The translations under genes and the position numbers were made by a program. Under the pieces are notes generated by a model. The model saw nothing but the letters and a program-made list of their open reading frames with translations. It searched no databases and was not told the origin of the DNA. A stretch of 64,000 nucleotides of DNA, taken from the NCBI GenBank assembly GCA_020403045.1, contig JADBYK010000025.1, positions 1-64,000 on the forward strand, given 5' to 3'. This DNA is from Cytophagales bacterium (GTDB lineage Bacteria; Bacteroidota; Bacteroidia; Cytophagales; Cyclobacteriaceae). How positions within the stretch are numbered: the first letter of the stretch is position 1; the number at the start of each line of letters is the position of its first letter. This document shows, one piece after another, positions 1 through 9,423 of this stretch.

Positions 1-61
1 GCCTCAGGCGGATCGTCAACCCCTTGGGCAAACTATGCATTCCTAATGCATAGTTTGGGTT
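1..61 (-). repeat. Modular palindromic intergenic repeat, copy D (cut by window edge)
   Basis: Read on the minus strand this begins AACCC, then has a perfect 12-bp hairpin (AAACTATGCATT at 30-41 paired with 45-56, loop CCT), then GCCCAAGGGGTTGACGA. The same order and nearly the same bases occur at 37029-37076 (copy C). The small GCCT/AGGC palindrome at the window edge resembles the short GC hairpin near the end of copies at 9.4 and 11.3 kb. The element continues outside the window. It lies upstream of the res gene. Confidence 0.75.
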
Positions 62-170
62 AATTCATTTCGAATCCAAACCAACGGCTGGCATTAAACT
101 ATTCCGCAAACCAAATCTCTCATTTATAGCGAGTTTTTGCCTATTTTTAACCTCAAAGCTCGTTTTATCC

Positions 171-3100
171 ATGATTTCAAATAATCCGATACTCAATAGT
201 CCATACTTAGAACCTACGCTTCATTACGACACCGACAGCGAGGGAAATTTGGACTATAACAATATCGTTGTAGGCCGTAGAATATTTAAACCAGATTCAG
301 CAGTTATTCCCACCCGTCAGACAGGCCAAAAAGAAGTATTTGAATGGAATGATGATGCGGCAGAATACGGTACTCATATCATCAACCTCTGCAGAAAGGA
401 AATCGAGAAATGGAGAAGTGAGAAGTATCCCAATACAACAAGGGTAACAAAAGAACTACTAACCTTCTGGTTTAACAATCCGGAGAGACTTGTAACCAAA
501 AAACTATTCTTTGCCCAGCAAGAAGCCGTTGAAACCGCAATCTGGCTAAATGAAGTCGCAGAAAAATCAAACGCAGGACAGCACATACTAAATCTTCTAA
601 GAAACGGGCAGCATACAGTAAGCTTAGAACCAGACGATCAACTTCCACGCATTGCGTTTAAGATGGCAACCGGATCAGGCAAGACAGTTGTTATGGCTTG
701 TTTAATCTCTTACCATTACTTCAATCGCCAAGAATATAGAAACGACACGCGCTTTGCAGACTACTTCCTTATTGTTGCGCCTGGGATAACCATCAAAGAT
801 AGATTAGGGGTTTTGTTTGTTGACACAAAGAATAAAAACCCAAAAGACATTGCAGACTACTATCGGATAAGAAGTCTTGTTCCGCAAAACATGGAACAGC
901 GATTGGAAAATCTCAACGCCCGTCTCATCATTACCAACTATCATACCTTCGAGCCTAAAATTCTACAGGGAAACAAGAGAAGCCCATTTGATGGAAAGGT
1001 GAACTTAAAAGGAGAAAAAATTGACACTGGCAATAAGGAAGACTTCGCACAAGTAGTAAAACGAACCTTAGGGAAATTCAAAACAGGAAGCAGAGTCTTG
1101 ATTTTAAACGATGAAGCCCACCATTGTTATTTACCAAAATCTAAAAGCAAAACAACAGACAACGAAGAATCTGACGAAAACGCAAGGGCTGCCGTTTGGT
1201 TCAACGGACTGAAAGAGATTGCTAAAAAGTTTAAGGTGCAAAGTATGTATGATCTTTCGGCAACGCCCTACTATTTGACGGGTTCCGGTTATCCACCTTA
1301 CAGTTTATTTCCGTGGGTTGTTTCTGATTTTGGATTGATCGAAGCCATAGAAAGTGGATTGGTTAAAATTCCATTCTTGCCAGAAAGCGACAGTACACAC
1401 GAACTCACCATGCCTGTATTGCGTGATCTATACAGAAAGGTAATGGATGAAGACCCTAACGCATTACCACGTAAAGGACAAAAAAAGAAAAAGAGCGAAG
1501 CGCACACCGAAGGCACAACCATTAAGGAACAGCCACCACAACTCCCTTCGTTAGTGAAAGGTGCATTAGATCAATTCTATAATCACTATGCAGGCTACTT
1601 TAATGGAATAAGAAAGTACAGCGAAGAGAAAGTAAATATCTTTTCAGCCCCACCAGTATTTATTGTAGTTTGCAACAACACTTCTGTTTCCAAAGAGGTG
1701 TACAAATACGTAGCGGGCTATGAATACGAAAATGAAAAAGGAGAATTAGTTACTGTGTCTGGCGCTAAAGAGTTATTCTCTAATTACGAAACATCAACTA
1801 ACCGACCGCTAAAAAGACCTCCGACACTGCTCATTGATAGTGATGCTCTAGAAAACGGAGAACAAATTAATGACGAATTCAAAAAGATATTTGAATCCGA
1901 AATTGAAGAATTTAAAAAAGATTATGCCCGCATTCACGGTCAAGGCAGCACGGAAAATATTACAGACGCAGAAATACTTCGCGAAGTAGTTAATACGGTT
2001 GGTAAGCAAGGTCGCCTTGGCGCACACATTCGTTGTGTAGTTTCAGTCTCCATGCTAACTGAGGGCTGGGATGCAAATACCGTAACTCACATTATGGGCT
2101 TACGGGCTTTCAATTCACAATTGCTTTGCGAGCAAGTTGCTGGCCGTGCATTGCGCAGAATGAACTACCTGCTAAAAACCTACCGCAAGGATACAGGCGA
2201 GGAAATATCAGAAAAGGAAAAGCATAAGTTCAAGCCCGAAAACCTGATTGAAAAATTTCCGCCTGAGTATGCGCACATCATTGGCGTTCCTTTCAAATTA
2301 TTTAAAGGCGGTGAGTCAGGACCGCCCCCGGTTCCTGTTGACATTAACCACGTTGCCGCTTTACCCGAAAGGCAGAAGGACATGGAAATTGAGTTTCCTA
2401 ACCTGATCGGCTACCGTGTAGAAAATCACGATGGCAGTATAAAATATGACTTTAGCAAAATTGAAAACTTTGAAATAGATGGTTCCAAGTTTCCTGTGGA
2501 AACAACAATGGCAAGTCCTATTTCAGCCACAGAAGAAAAGCTTCAGGTAAAATCAGTGTTGGAAAAGAGAGACAAAGAATTGATTTTCCTGATCACAAAA
2601 GAGTTAATCAAATATCACTTTAGCGATGAAGAAGGAAACCCGAACTTTCAACGCTTCAACAAGCTGCTAAAGATTGTAGAAGAATGGTATAACACAAAAG
2701 TTATTCTACTCAACATTCAAGATCAACGTTATAAAAGACTTCTTTACTTCGAGAAGCCCAAGAAAATAGCAGATCATATAAACAGAGGCATTAATCCAGA
2801 AAGAAATACCATCGAACACATTCGCCCGGTGTTCAATTACTATAATAAGTTCAGCAGCACCAAGTATGTAAATGGCAATACCATCAAAGAAGTGTACTCC
2901 ACCAAACGCAGCCATGTAAACTATGTAGTAATGGACAGCGATTGGGAAGCCATTGCCGCAAAAACATTAGAAGAGCTGGAAGTGGAAAGTTATGTAAAGA
3001 ATCAGTTTCTTGGTTTCGCTGTGCCGTATGCAATGGGTGGAAAGGACAGGCAATACTATCCCGACTTTATTGCAAGAGTAAAAGGCAAAGACGGAAAAGT

Positions 3101-3296
3101 TAAGAACCTGATTATTGAAATCAGCGGCATGAGCAAAGACAAAGAAGAAAAGAAATGGTTTATTGAAAACCGTTGGCTTCCCGCTGTAAACTCACTAAAA
3201 GACAAATACAACTATCCTGAATGGCATTTCATTGAAGTGGCGAACGACATACGGAATATTAAAAATCAATTAATCGAAAAAATTCAGAGTATATAA
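171..3296 (+). CDS. res: Type III restriction enzyme, Res (R) subunit
   Basis: ATP-dependent translocase/endonuclease subunit of a type III restriction-modification system; it needs the Mod protein encoded at 4164-6803 to find its site. Superfamily 2 helicase motifs are clear: Walker A MATGSGKT near residue 165, DEAH box (LNDEAHHCY) near 314, SATPYY near 363, and motifs V-VI ([17 protein letters not shown]) near 635-665. A C-terminal nuclease-like segment has YYPDF near residue 964 followed by LIIEISG, the position of the usual PD...ExK triad, but with Ser where Lys is expected. The length of 1041 aa fits the family. The stop is followed after one base by the KilA-N gene, so the two are co-transcribed. 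The order res-kilAN-mod is reversed from the common mod-res order. Confidence 0.93.
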   Translation: MISNNPILNSPYLEPTLHYDTDSEGNLDYNNIVVGRRIFKPDSAVIPTRQTGQKEVFEWNDDAAEYGTHIINLCRKEIEKWRSEKYPNTTRVTKELLTFWFNNPERLVTKKLFFAQQEAVETAIWLNEVAEKSNAGQHILNLLRNGQHTVSLEPDDQLPRIAFKMATGSGKTVVMACLISYHYFNRQEYRNDTRFADYFLIVAPGITIKDRLGVLFVDTKNKNPKDIADYYRIRSLVPQNMEQRLENLNARLIITNYHTFEPKILQGNKRSPFDGKVNLKGEKIDTGNKEDFAQVVKRTLGKFKTGSRVLILNDEAHHCYLPKSKSKTTDNEESDENARAAVWFNGLKEIAKKFKVQSMYDLSATPYYLTGSGYPPYSLFPWVVSDFGLIEAIESGLVKIPFLPESDSTHELTMPVLRDLYRKVMDEDPNALPRKGQKKKKSEAHTEGTTIKEQPPQLPSLVKGALDQFYNHYAGYFNGIRKYSEEKVNIFSAPPVFIVVCNNTSVSKEVYKYVAGYEYENEKGELVTVSGAKELFSNYETSTNRPLKRPPTLLIDSDALENGEQINDEFKKIFESEIEEFKKDYARIHGQGSTENITDAEILREVVNTVGKQGRLGAHIRCVVSVSMLTEGWDANTVTHIMGLRAFNSQLLCEQVAGRALRRMNYLLKTYRKDTGEEISEKEKHKFKPENLIEKFPPEYAHIIGVPFKLFKGGESGPPPVPVDINHVAALPERQKDMEIEFPNLIGYRVENHDGSIKYDFSKIENFEIDGSKFPVETTMASPISATEEKLQVKSVLEKRDKELIFLITKELIKYHFSDEEGNPNFQRFNKLLKIVEEWYNTKVILLNIQDQRYKRLLYFEKPKKIADHINRGINPERNTIEHIRPVFNYYNKFSSTKYVNGNTIKEVYSTKRSHVNYVVMDSDWEAIAAKTLEELEVESYVKNQFLGFAVPYAMGGKDRQYYPDFIARVKGKDGKVKNLIIEISGMSKDKEEKKWFIENRWLPAVNSLKDKYNYPEWHFIEVANDIRNIKNQLIEKIQSI

Positions 3297-3297
3297 A

Positions 3298-4116
3298 ATG
3301 GCAAAAAATAAAACAATACATGTAAAAGGAACAGAAATTACTGTGTTTGTTCAAAATGAAACCGATTATATCAGCTTAACTGATATGACAGGAAGTTTTA
3401 AAGAAGGTAGTGGGTTAATTGGTAAATGGATAACAAACAAAAACACCTTGGAGTATTTGGGTACTTGGGAAAAAATAAACAACCCCAATTTCAATTACCC
3501 CGAATTCGGGGTAATTGAACAGGAAGCGGGAGTGAATAGGTTCATTATGTCGGTTGGGCAGTGGATAGAGCGGACTGCTGCAACCAGTATGGTGGTAAAA
3601 GCAGGCAGGTACGGTGGCACGTATGCCCATAAAGACATTGCTTTCCATTTTGCAATGTGGTTAAGCCCTGAATTTCAAATTTATCTTGTTAACGAATTTC
3701 AACGCCTTAAAAAAGATGAAAACGACCGGTTGAAATTAGAATGGAATTTACAGCGTACCCTGGCTAAGGTAAATTACCAAATCCACACAGATGCAATTAA
3801 GGAAAACCTGATTCCGAAAGAACTAAGTAAACAACAAGTAACCTTTGTGTATGCCAATGAAGCCGACCTGCTCAATGTAGCACTGTTCGGGGTTACAGCC
3901 AAACAATGGCGTGATGCAAATCCAAAAGCTGACGGTAACATCAGAGATGTGGCATCGTTGGAACAATTAGTGGTATTGTCAAATTTGGAAAGCATTAATG
4001 CAGTCCTTATTCATCAAGAATTAACACAATCTGAAAGACTACAACAGTTAAACAAAGTTGCAATTGCTCAAATGAAATCGCTGATAGGAAATAAAACCTT
4101 AAAAAAAATAAAATAG
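3298..4116 (+). CDS. KilA-N domain protein embedded in the restriction locus
   Basis: KilA-N is a DNA-binding-like domain common in phage and mobile-element proteins. The N-terminal half shows the family pattern: ISLTDM, GKWI, then NNPNFNYPEF, EAGVNRFIMSVGQWI and AGRYGGTYAHKDIAFHFAMW, followed by SPEFQIYLVNEFQRLK. The C-terminal part (about residues 140-272) is helical and charged and has no motif I recognise. The ATG lies 1 bp after the res stop. A 12-bp hairpin separates it from mod. Its role in the restriction system is unknown; regulation or DNA recognition are inferences only. A perfect 30-bp palindrome sits inside the KilA-N coding sequence. Confidence 0.85.
   Translation: MAKNKTIHVKGTEITVFVQNETDYISLTDMTGSFKEGSGLIGKWITNKNTLEYLGTWEKINNPNFNYPEFGVIEQEAGVNRFIMSVGQWIERTAATSMVVKAGRYGGTYAHKDIAFHFAMWLSPEFQIYLVNEFQRLKKDENDRLKLEWNLQRTLAKVNYQIHTDAIKENLIPKELSKQQVTFVYANEADLLNVALFGVTAKQWRDANPKADGNIRDVASLEQLVVLSNLESINAVLIHQELTQSERLQQLNKVAIAQMKSLIGNKTLKKIK
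3490..3519. repeat. Perfect 30-bp palindrome inside the KilA-N gene
   Basis: The left half TTCAATTACCCCGAA (3490-3504) is the exact reverse complement of 3505-3519; the centre is an EcoRI-type GAATTC. It encodes the NYPEFGVIE part of the conserved NPNFN..EF motif, so it is in frame and tolerated by the protein. Whether it is a protein-binding site, a small insertion or chance cannot be told from one copy. Confidence 0.85.
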
Positions 4117-4118
4117 AA

Positions 4119-4146
4119 ACCATTTTCCTGATACCAGGAAAATGGT
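4119..4146 (+). promoter_or_regulatory. Intercistronic 12-bp hairpin between kilA-N and mod
   Basis: ACCATTTTCCTG (4119-4130), loop ATAC, and its exact complement 4135-4146. It starts three bases after the KilA-N stop and ends 17 bp before the mod ATG. No T-run follows, so it is not a typical intrinsic terminator; it may protect mRNA ends or reduce read-through into mod. Confidence 0.6.
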
Positions 4147-4163
4147 AGAAAAATAAAAAGACC

Positions 4164-6803
4164 ATGCCCAAGAAAGTAGAATCCATAAAACACAAAGCCG
4201 ATAAGCGCGCACACATACCCAGCAAAGAAGAGGCAGGCTATGAAGAGGCAAACGAAAAGGTAAGCAAAGGCAAAAAGGTGTTGGAGTTGCCCAAGAACCC
4301 CGTTACCCACCGTGGCCAGGACCCCGAATTGTATTGGATGAATAAATACGGCAATGATGACCGCGATGAGTTATTACGTGTAGACATCCGCAGCCTTTAC
4401 CGCCACGAACACATTGCACCCGAAACACTCATTAAAAGACTGCATAAAGTTACTGAGGAGAAAAGCAGCCAGTTTGATCTGTTCAGTGTAAACGAACTCT
4501 TTGGCAATGCGCTGGACAAAGACGAAATAGAAAAAGTAAGCGAATACTATCACCATCAAGACGGTTGGACAAACCGACTTATACAAGGCGACAGTCATTT
4601 AGTAATGGCAAGCTTATTGGAACGCGAAGGAATGGCCGGTCAAGTGCAAACAATTTACTTTGATCCTCCTTATGGAATCAATTATAGTTCAAATTGGCAA
4701 GTAAAAATTAGCGATAAAAAGTTATCAGAGAATAATTCCGATGACGATTTGACGGGCGAACCTGAAGTTATCAAAGCTTTTCGTGATACTTGGGAACTTG
4801 GCATACACTCTTATTTGACTTACATACGAGATAGGCTACTCATTGCAAAAGAGCTTCTTTCAGATAGCGGATCTTGTTTTGTTCAAATTAATGATGAGAA
4901 TTCTCACCTTGTTAGGTCTGTGCTTGATGAAGTATTCGGTAGCGAATGTTTTATTATAACCTTCCCTGTGAAGAAAAAAGGAGGCCAAAAGAGTGCAATC
5001 CTAAACCCTGTGAATGATTACGTAATCTGGTATTCAAAATCAGCTCGAACCTCTGGCAAAGTTAAATACAGGCAACTCTATGAAAAGAGAGACTTGCAAA
5101 GTGAAATACTTGAAAATGGTTTTTCTCTTGTTGAGATAAACAAAAAAGATATTAGAATTAATGATCTGAAAACTCCTGATAATAAAGAATTCGACTACTT
5201 ACGAAATCCTGAAAAGCTTTTGACTGATTATCCAACTGCTAGAATTTTCAAAGCAGACCAACTTCAAAGTGGCGGTGTTCGGAAGAATCAAAGTCTTCCT
5301 TTTGAATTTAACGGAAAAACTTTCAGACCTAAATCTGGTAATTGTTGGAAAACGACTGTTCAGACAGAAGATGGAAGTAAACCGGGCATGCAAAAATTAG
5401 CTGAACTAAATAGGTTCTATGCTTCCGAAAATGCTTTATACTATAGAAGGTACCTTGATGATTTCGAGTATAAGGAAGTTACTAATTGGTGGGATAATCT
5501 TGGTGGTGTATCTGATGCGCTCTATGTAGTTCAGACAAACGAGGAAATTATTAAGCGATGTGTACTAATGACTTCTGATCCAAGTGATCTGGTTCTTGAC
5601 CCTACATGTGGAAGTGGCACAACTGGATTCGTTTGCGAGAAATGGGGAAGACGTTGGATAACTATAGATACTAGCAGAATAGCATTAAACATCGCGAAAA
5701 CAAGATTTACCACAGCGGTTTTTCCGTATTATAAACTTTATGATTCGACCGGTGATATAAGAAATGGTTTCGCTTATAAGAAAGTACCTCACGTTACTTT
5801 GGGTAACCTTGCCAATAACGAGCCCACTTTAGAAGAATTTCTTTATGATTCACCTTTAGAGGACAAAGGAAAACTTAGAGTAAGTGGCCCTTTCACAGTA
5901 GAGACATTACAAAACTTTGAACCGGTTAGCCCTGAAGAGCTAGACGATGAAGTAAGAGTAAACGAAGAAGAAGGCGCATTTGAAGAAGTAATCAAACAAC
6001 ATTTGGTAAGTGCGGGTATCAAGAACGGCCGTAAAAATGAAATGGTGGTTTTTCGCAGTGTAGAGTTGTTAAGTCATTCCTATTTACACGCAGAAGGTTT
6101 CTACATGAATGGCGTGGGCGAGAAGAAAGCATATTTCCATATCGGCCCTAAGTTTGGTACTGTAAGTAAAAATGCAGTTAATGAAGCAGTAAAAGAATGC
6201 CGCATTCGTGGAGACGCTGGTTGGCTGATTGTGTTAGGTTTTAGTTTTGAAAGCGACATAGAAGGCGCCACCCAAACCACCAGCATGGGCAAGTTTGAAG
6301 TAACCAAATGCCGCATCCACGATGATTTATTGCAAGAAGGCTTAAAGAAGAAACCTGCAAAATCAGCAGCCTCCTTCGTTACCATTGGCGAACCGGATAT
6401 TGATTTAGTTAAAAAAGGAAAAGAAGTCACAGTAGAAATAAAAGGCTTAGACATCTACGATCCCATCAAAGATGAAGTAAAACCCCGCAACGTACACGAC
6501 ATCGCCTACTGGATGGTTGACGATGATTATGACGGAAGCAACTTTGTGGTAAACCAAGTCTTCTTCTGCGGAGGCGATAAAGACGAGTTCGAAAAGTGGC
6601 GCAAAGGCTTAGACAACTTAGCCAAAGACACTACCAAAAAGAAAGTAGAAAAAACCTTGAAGATCGAAATTGACGATGAAGCCTTCGATCGCTTATATGG
6701 ACATATCTCACATCCCATCGAAATAAAAAAGAAAGGACAGAAGATAGCAGTAAGGGTTATAAGTCAGTTTGGTGAGGAGACAACCAAGGTGATTGCGTTA
6801 TAA
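4164..6803 (+). CDS. mod: Type III restriction-modification DNA methyltransferase (Mod)
   Basis: SAM-dependent site-specific DNA amino-methyltransferase that modifies DNA and supplies sequence recognition to the Res subunit. The catalytic motif [11 protein letters not shown] is near residue 167 and the SAM-binding motif [11 protein letters not shown] near 478; this order (IV before I) is the beta class, as in other type III Mod proteins. The intervening 300 residues hold the target recognition domain. The length of 879 aa is longer than the typical 600-700 because of a C-terminal extension of about 300 residues with [13 protein letters not shown]. The DNA encoding the middle part (roughly 4660-5880) looks different in codon style from both flanks, which would fit exchange of the recognition domain. 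Confidence 0.93.
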   Translation: MPKKVESIKHKADKRAHIPSKEEAGYEEANEKVSKGKKVLELPKNPVTHRGQDPELYWMNKYGNDDRDELLRVDIRSLYRHEHIAPETLIKRLHKVTEEKSSQFDLFSVNELFGNALDKDEIEKVSEYYHHQDGWTNRLIQGDSHLVMASLLEREGMAGQVQTIYFDPPYGINYSSNWQVKISDKKLSENNSDDDLTGEPEVIKAFRDTWELGIHSYLTYIRDRLLIAKELLSDSGSCFVQINDENSHLVRSVLDEVFGSECFIITFPVKKKGGQKSAILNPVNDYVIWYSKSARTSGKVKYRQLYEKRDLQSEILENGFSLVEINKKDIRINDLKTPDNKEFDYLRNPEKLLTDYPTARIFKADQLQSGGVRKNQSLPFEFNGKTFRPKSGNCWKTTVQTEDGSKPGMQKLAELNRFYASENALYYRRYLDDFEYKEVTNWWDNLGGVSDALYVVQTNEEIIKRCVLMTSDPSDLVLDPTCGSGTTGFVCEKWGRRWITIDTSRIALNIAKTRFTTAVFPYYKLYDSTGDIRNGFAYKKVPHVTLGNLANNEPTLEEFLYDSPLEDKGKLRVSGPFTVETLQNFEPVSPEELDDEVRVNEEEGAFEEVIKQHLVSAGIKNGRKNEMVVFRSVELLSHSYLHAEGFYMNGVGEKKAYFHIGPKFGTVSKNAVNEAVKECRIRGDAGWLIVLGFSFESDIEGATQTTSMGKFEVTKCRIHDDLLQEGLKKKPAKSAASFVTIGEPDIDLVKKGKEVTVEIKGLDIYDPIKDEVKPRNVHDIAYWMVDDDYDGSNFVVNQVFFCGGDKDEFEKWRKGLDNLAKDTTKKKVEKTLKIEIDDEAFDRLYGHISHPIEIKKKGQKIAVRVISQFGEETTKVIAL

Positions 6804-6942
6804 TGGTTAAATCGTTAGCGAGTCGAAACATGGCAAATTGAGAAACGAATAGGTTTAGATAAATACCAGCCGACTCTGTTTCATTGCCAAGTGTTTGCTT
6901 CCAGCCGCTGCTGGCGTTACCTTACGGCAAAATTGACTTTCC

Positions 6943-7677
6943 ATGAAGAAATGTTTGTTTCTATGTCTCGTTCTCTTTGGAGGGGCTTCATTTGCCCAAA
7001 AAGGCCCTCGAGAAAGCTATCAGCCTACGGTTCCGATTGTCATTGATGCCGACCCTAGCGAGTGGAATACCGAATGGTTGCTTGATCAAGACGGGAAGTT
7101 TCTCTACAACGTTGGGAATGACGAGTCTAATCTTTATTTCCGGGTAAAGGTGACAGATGATATCACCCAACAAAAAATTGCTTTTTTCGGATTGATTTTA
7201 AAGCTTGATGTAAATGGAAAGAAAAAAGGTCGGTTAGGGCTGAAGTACCCGATAGCTAAGGATCCAAAACAGCTTAAAAAAGAACAAGAACCCTGGCCTC
7301 AGGATCCTACTGAGCGGATTGCTGCCAAGAAGCGAATATTGGATGAGGTTGAAATTCTTGAGTTGATTGGTTTAGCGAAAGACAACATTGTTTCCAGCCG
7401 ACTAGGTTTAATGAATGGTATTGAAGCGCTGATTACAGTAGCTGCAGATGGTGCTTATTTGTATGAGGCTAAAATTCCCTTCAAAGCGTTTCGAATAGAC
7501 AAAGCATCTGTGCCGGTACTCGGTGTTAGTTTTGAAACGGGCAAATTTGATATAGGTAGAAATCCACCAGCGGCACCTGCTGGAGGGCAGGCAGGTAGAA
7601 ATTTTGGCGGAAGTTACGGGCAGTACAACCCGAATGCAGTGCCCGCCTATATGTGGGTGGCGGTAAAGCTAAACTAG
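6943..7677 (+). CDS. Secreted protein with CBM9-like N-terminal region
   Basis: A clear signal peptide (MKKCLFLCLVLFGGASFAQ) predicts export. The mature N-terminus (PIVIDADPSEWNTEWLLDQDGKFLYNVGNDESNLYFRVKV) has the pattern of carbohydrate-binding module family 9-like sugar-binding domains that begin with I.IDG...EW and continue N D..NLY. The rest has no catalytic motif that I can see. A Gly/Ala/Pro-rich stretch near the C-terminus (PAAPAGGQAG) coincides with a short GC-rich inverted repeat at 7575-7596 that resembles the insertion seen in RNase R. The function is unknown; a surface glycan-binding or structural role is only inferred. Confidence 0.75.
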   Translation: MKKCLFLCLVLFGGASFAQKGPRESYQPTVPIVIDADPSEWNTEWLLDQDGKFLYNVGNDESNLYFRVKVTDDITQQKIAFFGLILKLDVNGKKKGRLGLKYPIAKDPKQLKKEQEPWPQDPTERIAAKKRILDEVEILELIGLAKDNIVSSRLGLMNGIEALITVAADGAYLYEAKIPFKAFRIDKASVPVLGVSFETGKFDIGRNPPAAPAGGQAGRNFGGSYGQYNPNAVPAYMWVAVKLN

Positions 7678-7680
7678 CAA

Positions 7681-8250
7681 CTATTTTACCGTTTTGTACC
7701 GATGACAATCAACCAAGTGATCATTCACTAGCCCACACGCTTGCATGTGAGCGTAAATGACTGTGCTACCCACGAACTTAAATCCACGCTTGAGTAAATC
7801 CTTACTCAGCGCATCTGACTCGGGTGTGGTCGCTGGCACTTCTTTCATTGTTTTGCGTTTGTTAACAATGGGCTTGCCACCTACAAAGCCCCAAATGTAT
7901 TTGTCAAAACTGCCAAACTCTTTTTGCACTTTCAAAAACAGTTTGGCGTTTGTCACGGCTGCATAAACTTTTAATCGATTGCGTACAATGCTCGGATCTA
8001 ATAAGATTTTTTCTAACTTCTTCTCGGAAAAGCGCGCTACTTTGTTGGGGTCAAAATCTGCAAAGTTCTTTCTATACCCTTCCCTCTTTTTTAGGATGGT
8101 AGACCAACTGAGTCCGGCCTGCGCTCCTTCAAGGATCAAAAATTCAAAATGAGTTTTGTCGTCATGCACGGGCACACCCCATTCTTCGTCATGGTAGGTC
8201 ATGTATTGATCGAAGCCTAAGCACCAAGGACAGCGTACAAGTTCTTTCAT
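7681..8250 (-). CDS. tag: DNA-3-methyladenine glycosylase I
   Basis: Base-excision repair enzyme that removes 3-methyladenine from alkylated DNA. The whole 189-aa protein follows the Tag family: N-terminal RCPWCLG, then YHDEEWGVPVHDD, the EGAQAGLSWSTILKKR segment, and a C-terminal HMQACGLVNDHLVDC. The zinc ligands known for E. coli Tag (an N-terminal Cys, the His of HDEEWG, and a C-terminal His and Cys) all have candidates here. It converges with the secreted-protein gene ending at 7677, only 3 bp away. Confidence 0.95.
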   Translation of the reverse strand: MKELVRCPWCLGFDQYMTYHDEEWGVPVHDDKTHFEFLILEGAQAGLSWSTILKKREGYRKNFADFDPNKVARFSEKKLEKILLDPSIVRNRLKVYAAVTNAKLFLKVQKEFGSFDKYIWGFVGGKPIVNKRKTMKEVPATTPESDALSKDLLKRGFKFVGSTVIYAHMQACGLVNDHLVDCHRYKTVK

Positions 8251-8306
8251 AAAACCATCTTTAGTTTATCCAAGTTAATTATGTATCTTCATTACTCAAT
8301 ACAGAC

Positions 8307-8690
8307 ATGAAATTTCTTTTATTTTTTGTTGTTGTTCATTTGCTGCAGCCGGCATTCGGTCAGTTTAGAGATAAACCCCCGGTAATCAAGTACGAATTTC
8401 CGGCCGTTGTGAAACCAAAAACAATGTCTTTTACTCCTTTCGGACTTTTACCAGATGAATCACAAACCTATCACTACTCCTCTCCAGCGTTGACATGGTT
8501 GCCTGGCGATGCATTCAATTCTTCATCGTCTTTTTGGATCGGCAATGTGTCTTCTCAATCCTATAATAACGGAAGATTTGGTACCTACTACTATTGGGAT
8601 ATTCAGGGGAACCTAAAAGGTACGCGAGGATTTTTGGATCTCTCGGGAGGAAAAAAGAGAGGCGTGAAGTTGGTTTTCCCCTGGCGTTAA
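8307..8690 (+). CDS. Small secreted protein of unknown function
   Basis: A 127-aa ORF begins with a good signal peptide (MKFLLFFVVVHLLQPAFG). The mature part is rich in aromatic and small polar residues (FWIGNVSSQSYNNGRFGTYYYWD) and ends in a basic segment GGKKRGVKLVFPWR. I recognise no family. It ends 17 bp before the recX start on the same strand and may be transcribed with it. Support is the signal peptide and a clean start in a gap between two real genes. Confidence 0.6.
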   Translation: MKFLLFFVVVHLLQPAFGQFRDKPPVIKYEFPAVVKPKTMSFTPFGLLPDESQTYHYSSPALTWLPGDAFNSSSSFWIGNVSSQSYNNGRFGTYYYWDIQGNLKGTRGFLDLSGGKKRGVKLVFPWR

Positions 8691-8707
8691 CCCGTTGTTT
8701 CAAAAAC

Positions 8708-9199
8708 ATGTTTGAGGAGAAACAGCCCGGTAAGAAAATCCATCTTTCGCCCAAAGAAGCGCTCGTCAAAATTCAACACTATTGCGCTTACCAGGAAAGA
8801 TCACACAAAGAAGTAAAAAACAAACTCTTTGAATACGGCCTCTATGCCAGCGAGGTAGACGAGATTCTCGCCCAGGTCATAACCGATGGCTTTTTGAATG
8901 AGGAGAGGTTCGCTAAGGCCTTTGCCGGTGGAAAGTTCAGAATCAAAAAGTGGGGGCGATTAAAAATCAAGCAAGAACTGGAGATGCTGGGACTGACATC
9001 ACGATGTGTAACAAGCGGACTGAAAGAAATTGACGCGAGCGACTATAAAAAGACACTCAAAGCACTCATCCGAAAAAAGGCGAGTCAGGTAACAGAAAAA
9101 AATGAATTTAAAAGAAAGAGCTTGGTTGCTCGCTTTGTCATAGGCAAAGGGTATGAATCAGAGATAGTTTGGGAGATGGTGAAGGAATTAGTCGACTAG
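8708..9199 (+). CDS. recX: Regulatory protein RecX
   Basis: RecX modulates the RecA recombinase by binding its nucleoprotein filament. The protein has the family's helical repeat pattern: SPKEALVKIQHYCAYQERSH..V..KL, then DEILAQVITDGFLNEERFAKAFAGGKFRIKKWG, then QELEMLGL. I chose the ATG at 8708 (163 aa) because the frame upstream overlaps the preceding secreted protein and shows no RecX similarity; 163 aa is a normal RecX length. It is followed by a modular palindromic repeat that separates it from the convergent exonuclease gene. Confidence 0.9.
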   Translation: MFEEKQPGKKIHLSPKEALVKIQHYCAYQERSHKEVKNKLFEYGLYASEVDEILAQVITDGFLNEERFAKAFAGGKFRIKKWGRLKIKQELEMLGLTSRCVTSGLKEIDASDYKKTLKALIRKKASQVTEKNEFKRKSLVARFVIGKGYESEIVWEMVKELVD

Positions 9200-9273
9200 A
9201 GAGAAGGTTTCTGGTTGCTAGTTTCCAGTTCTTGTTGCCATAGAAACCAAGAACAGGGAAATGGTGACATTTT

Positions 9274-9423
9274 AACCCAAATTTTGCAGTAGCAAAATTT
9301 GCCTGCGGTTGACGCAAAATGCATAGCATTTTGGTCAAGGTTAAACCTGAAGAATACTGACGGTATCGTAAGTACTCTTCAGCCCTCCGGGCAGATTTTG
9401 CTGCCAATTGCAAAATCTGGGTT
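9274..9423 (+). repeat. Modular palindromic intergenic repeat, copy A
   Basis: Bounded by AACCC (9274) and GGGTT (to 9423). Successive hairpins are: AAATTTTGC/GCAAAATTT with loop AGTA; CAAAATGC/GCATTTTG nested inside TTGAC...TCAA; a decayed ATACTGACGG-type palindrome (about 9353-9378); a short GCCC/GGGC hairpin; and CAGATTTTGC/GCAAAATCTG. The same series occurs in copy B at 11208-11357 with base differences. It lies between the convergent recX and exonuclease genes and its end touches the exonuclease stop codon. Confidence 0.88.

Noticed and set aside
7757-7966. Plus-strand open frame opposite tag
   Set aside because: A shadow of the strongly supported Tag glycosylase gene.
8594-8707. Longer RecX start
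   Set aside because: The extra 38 residues overlap the secreted-protein gene and do not resemble RecX; ATG 8708 is better.
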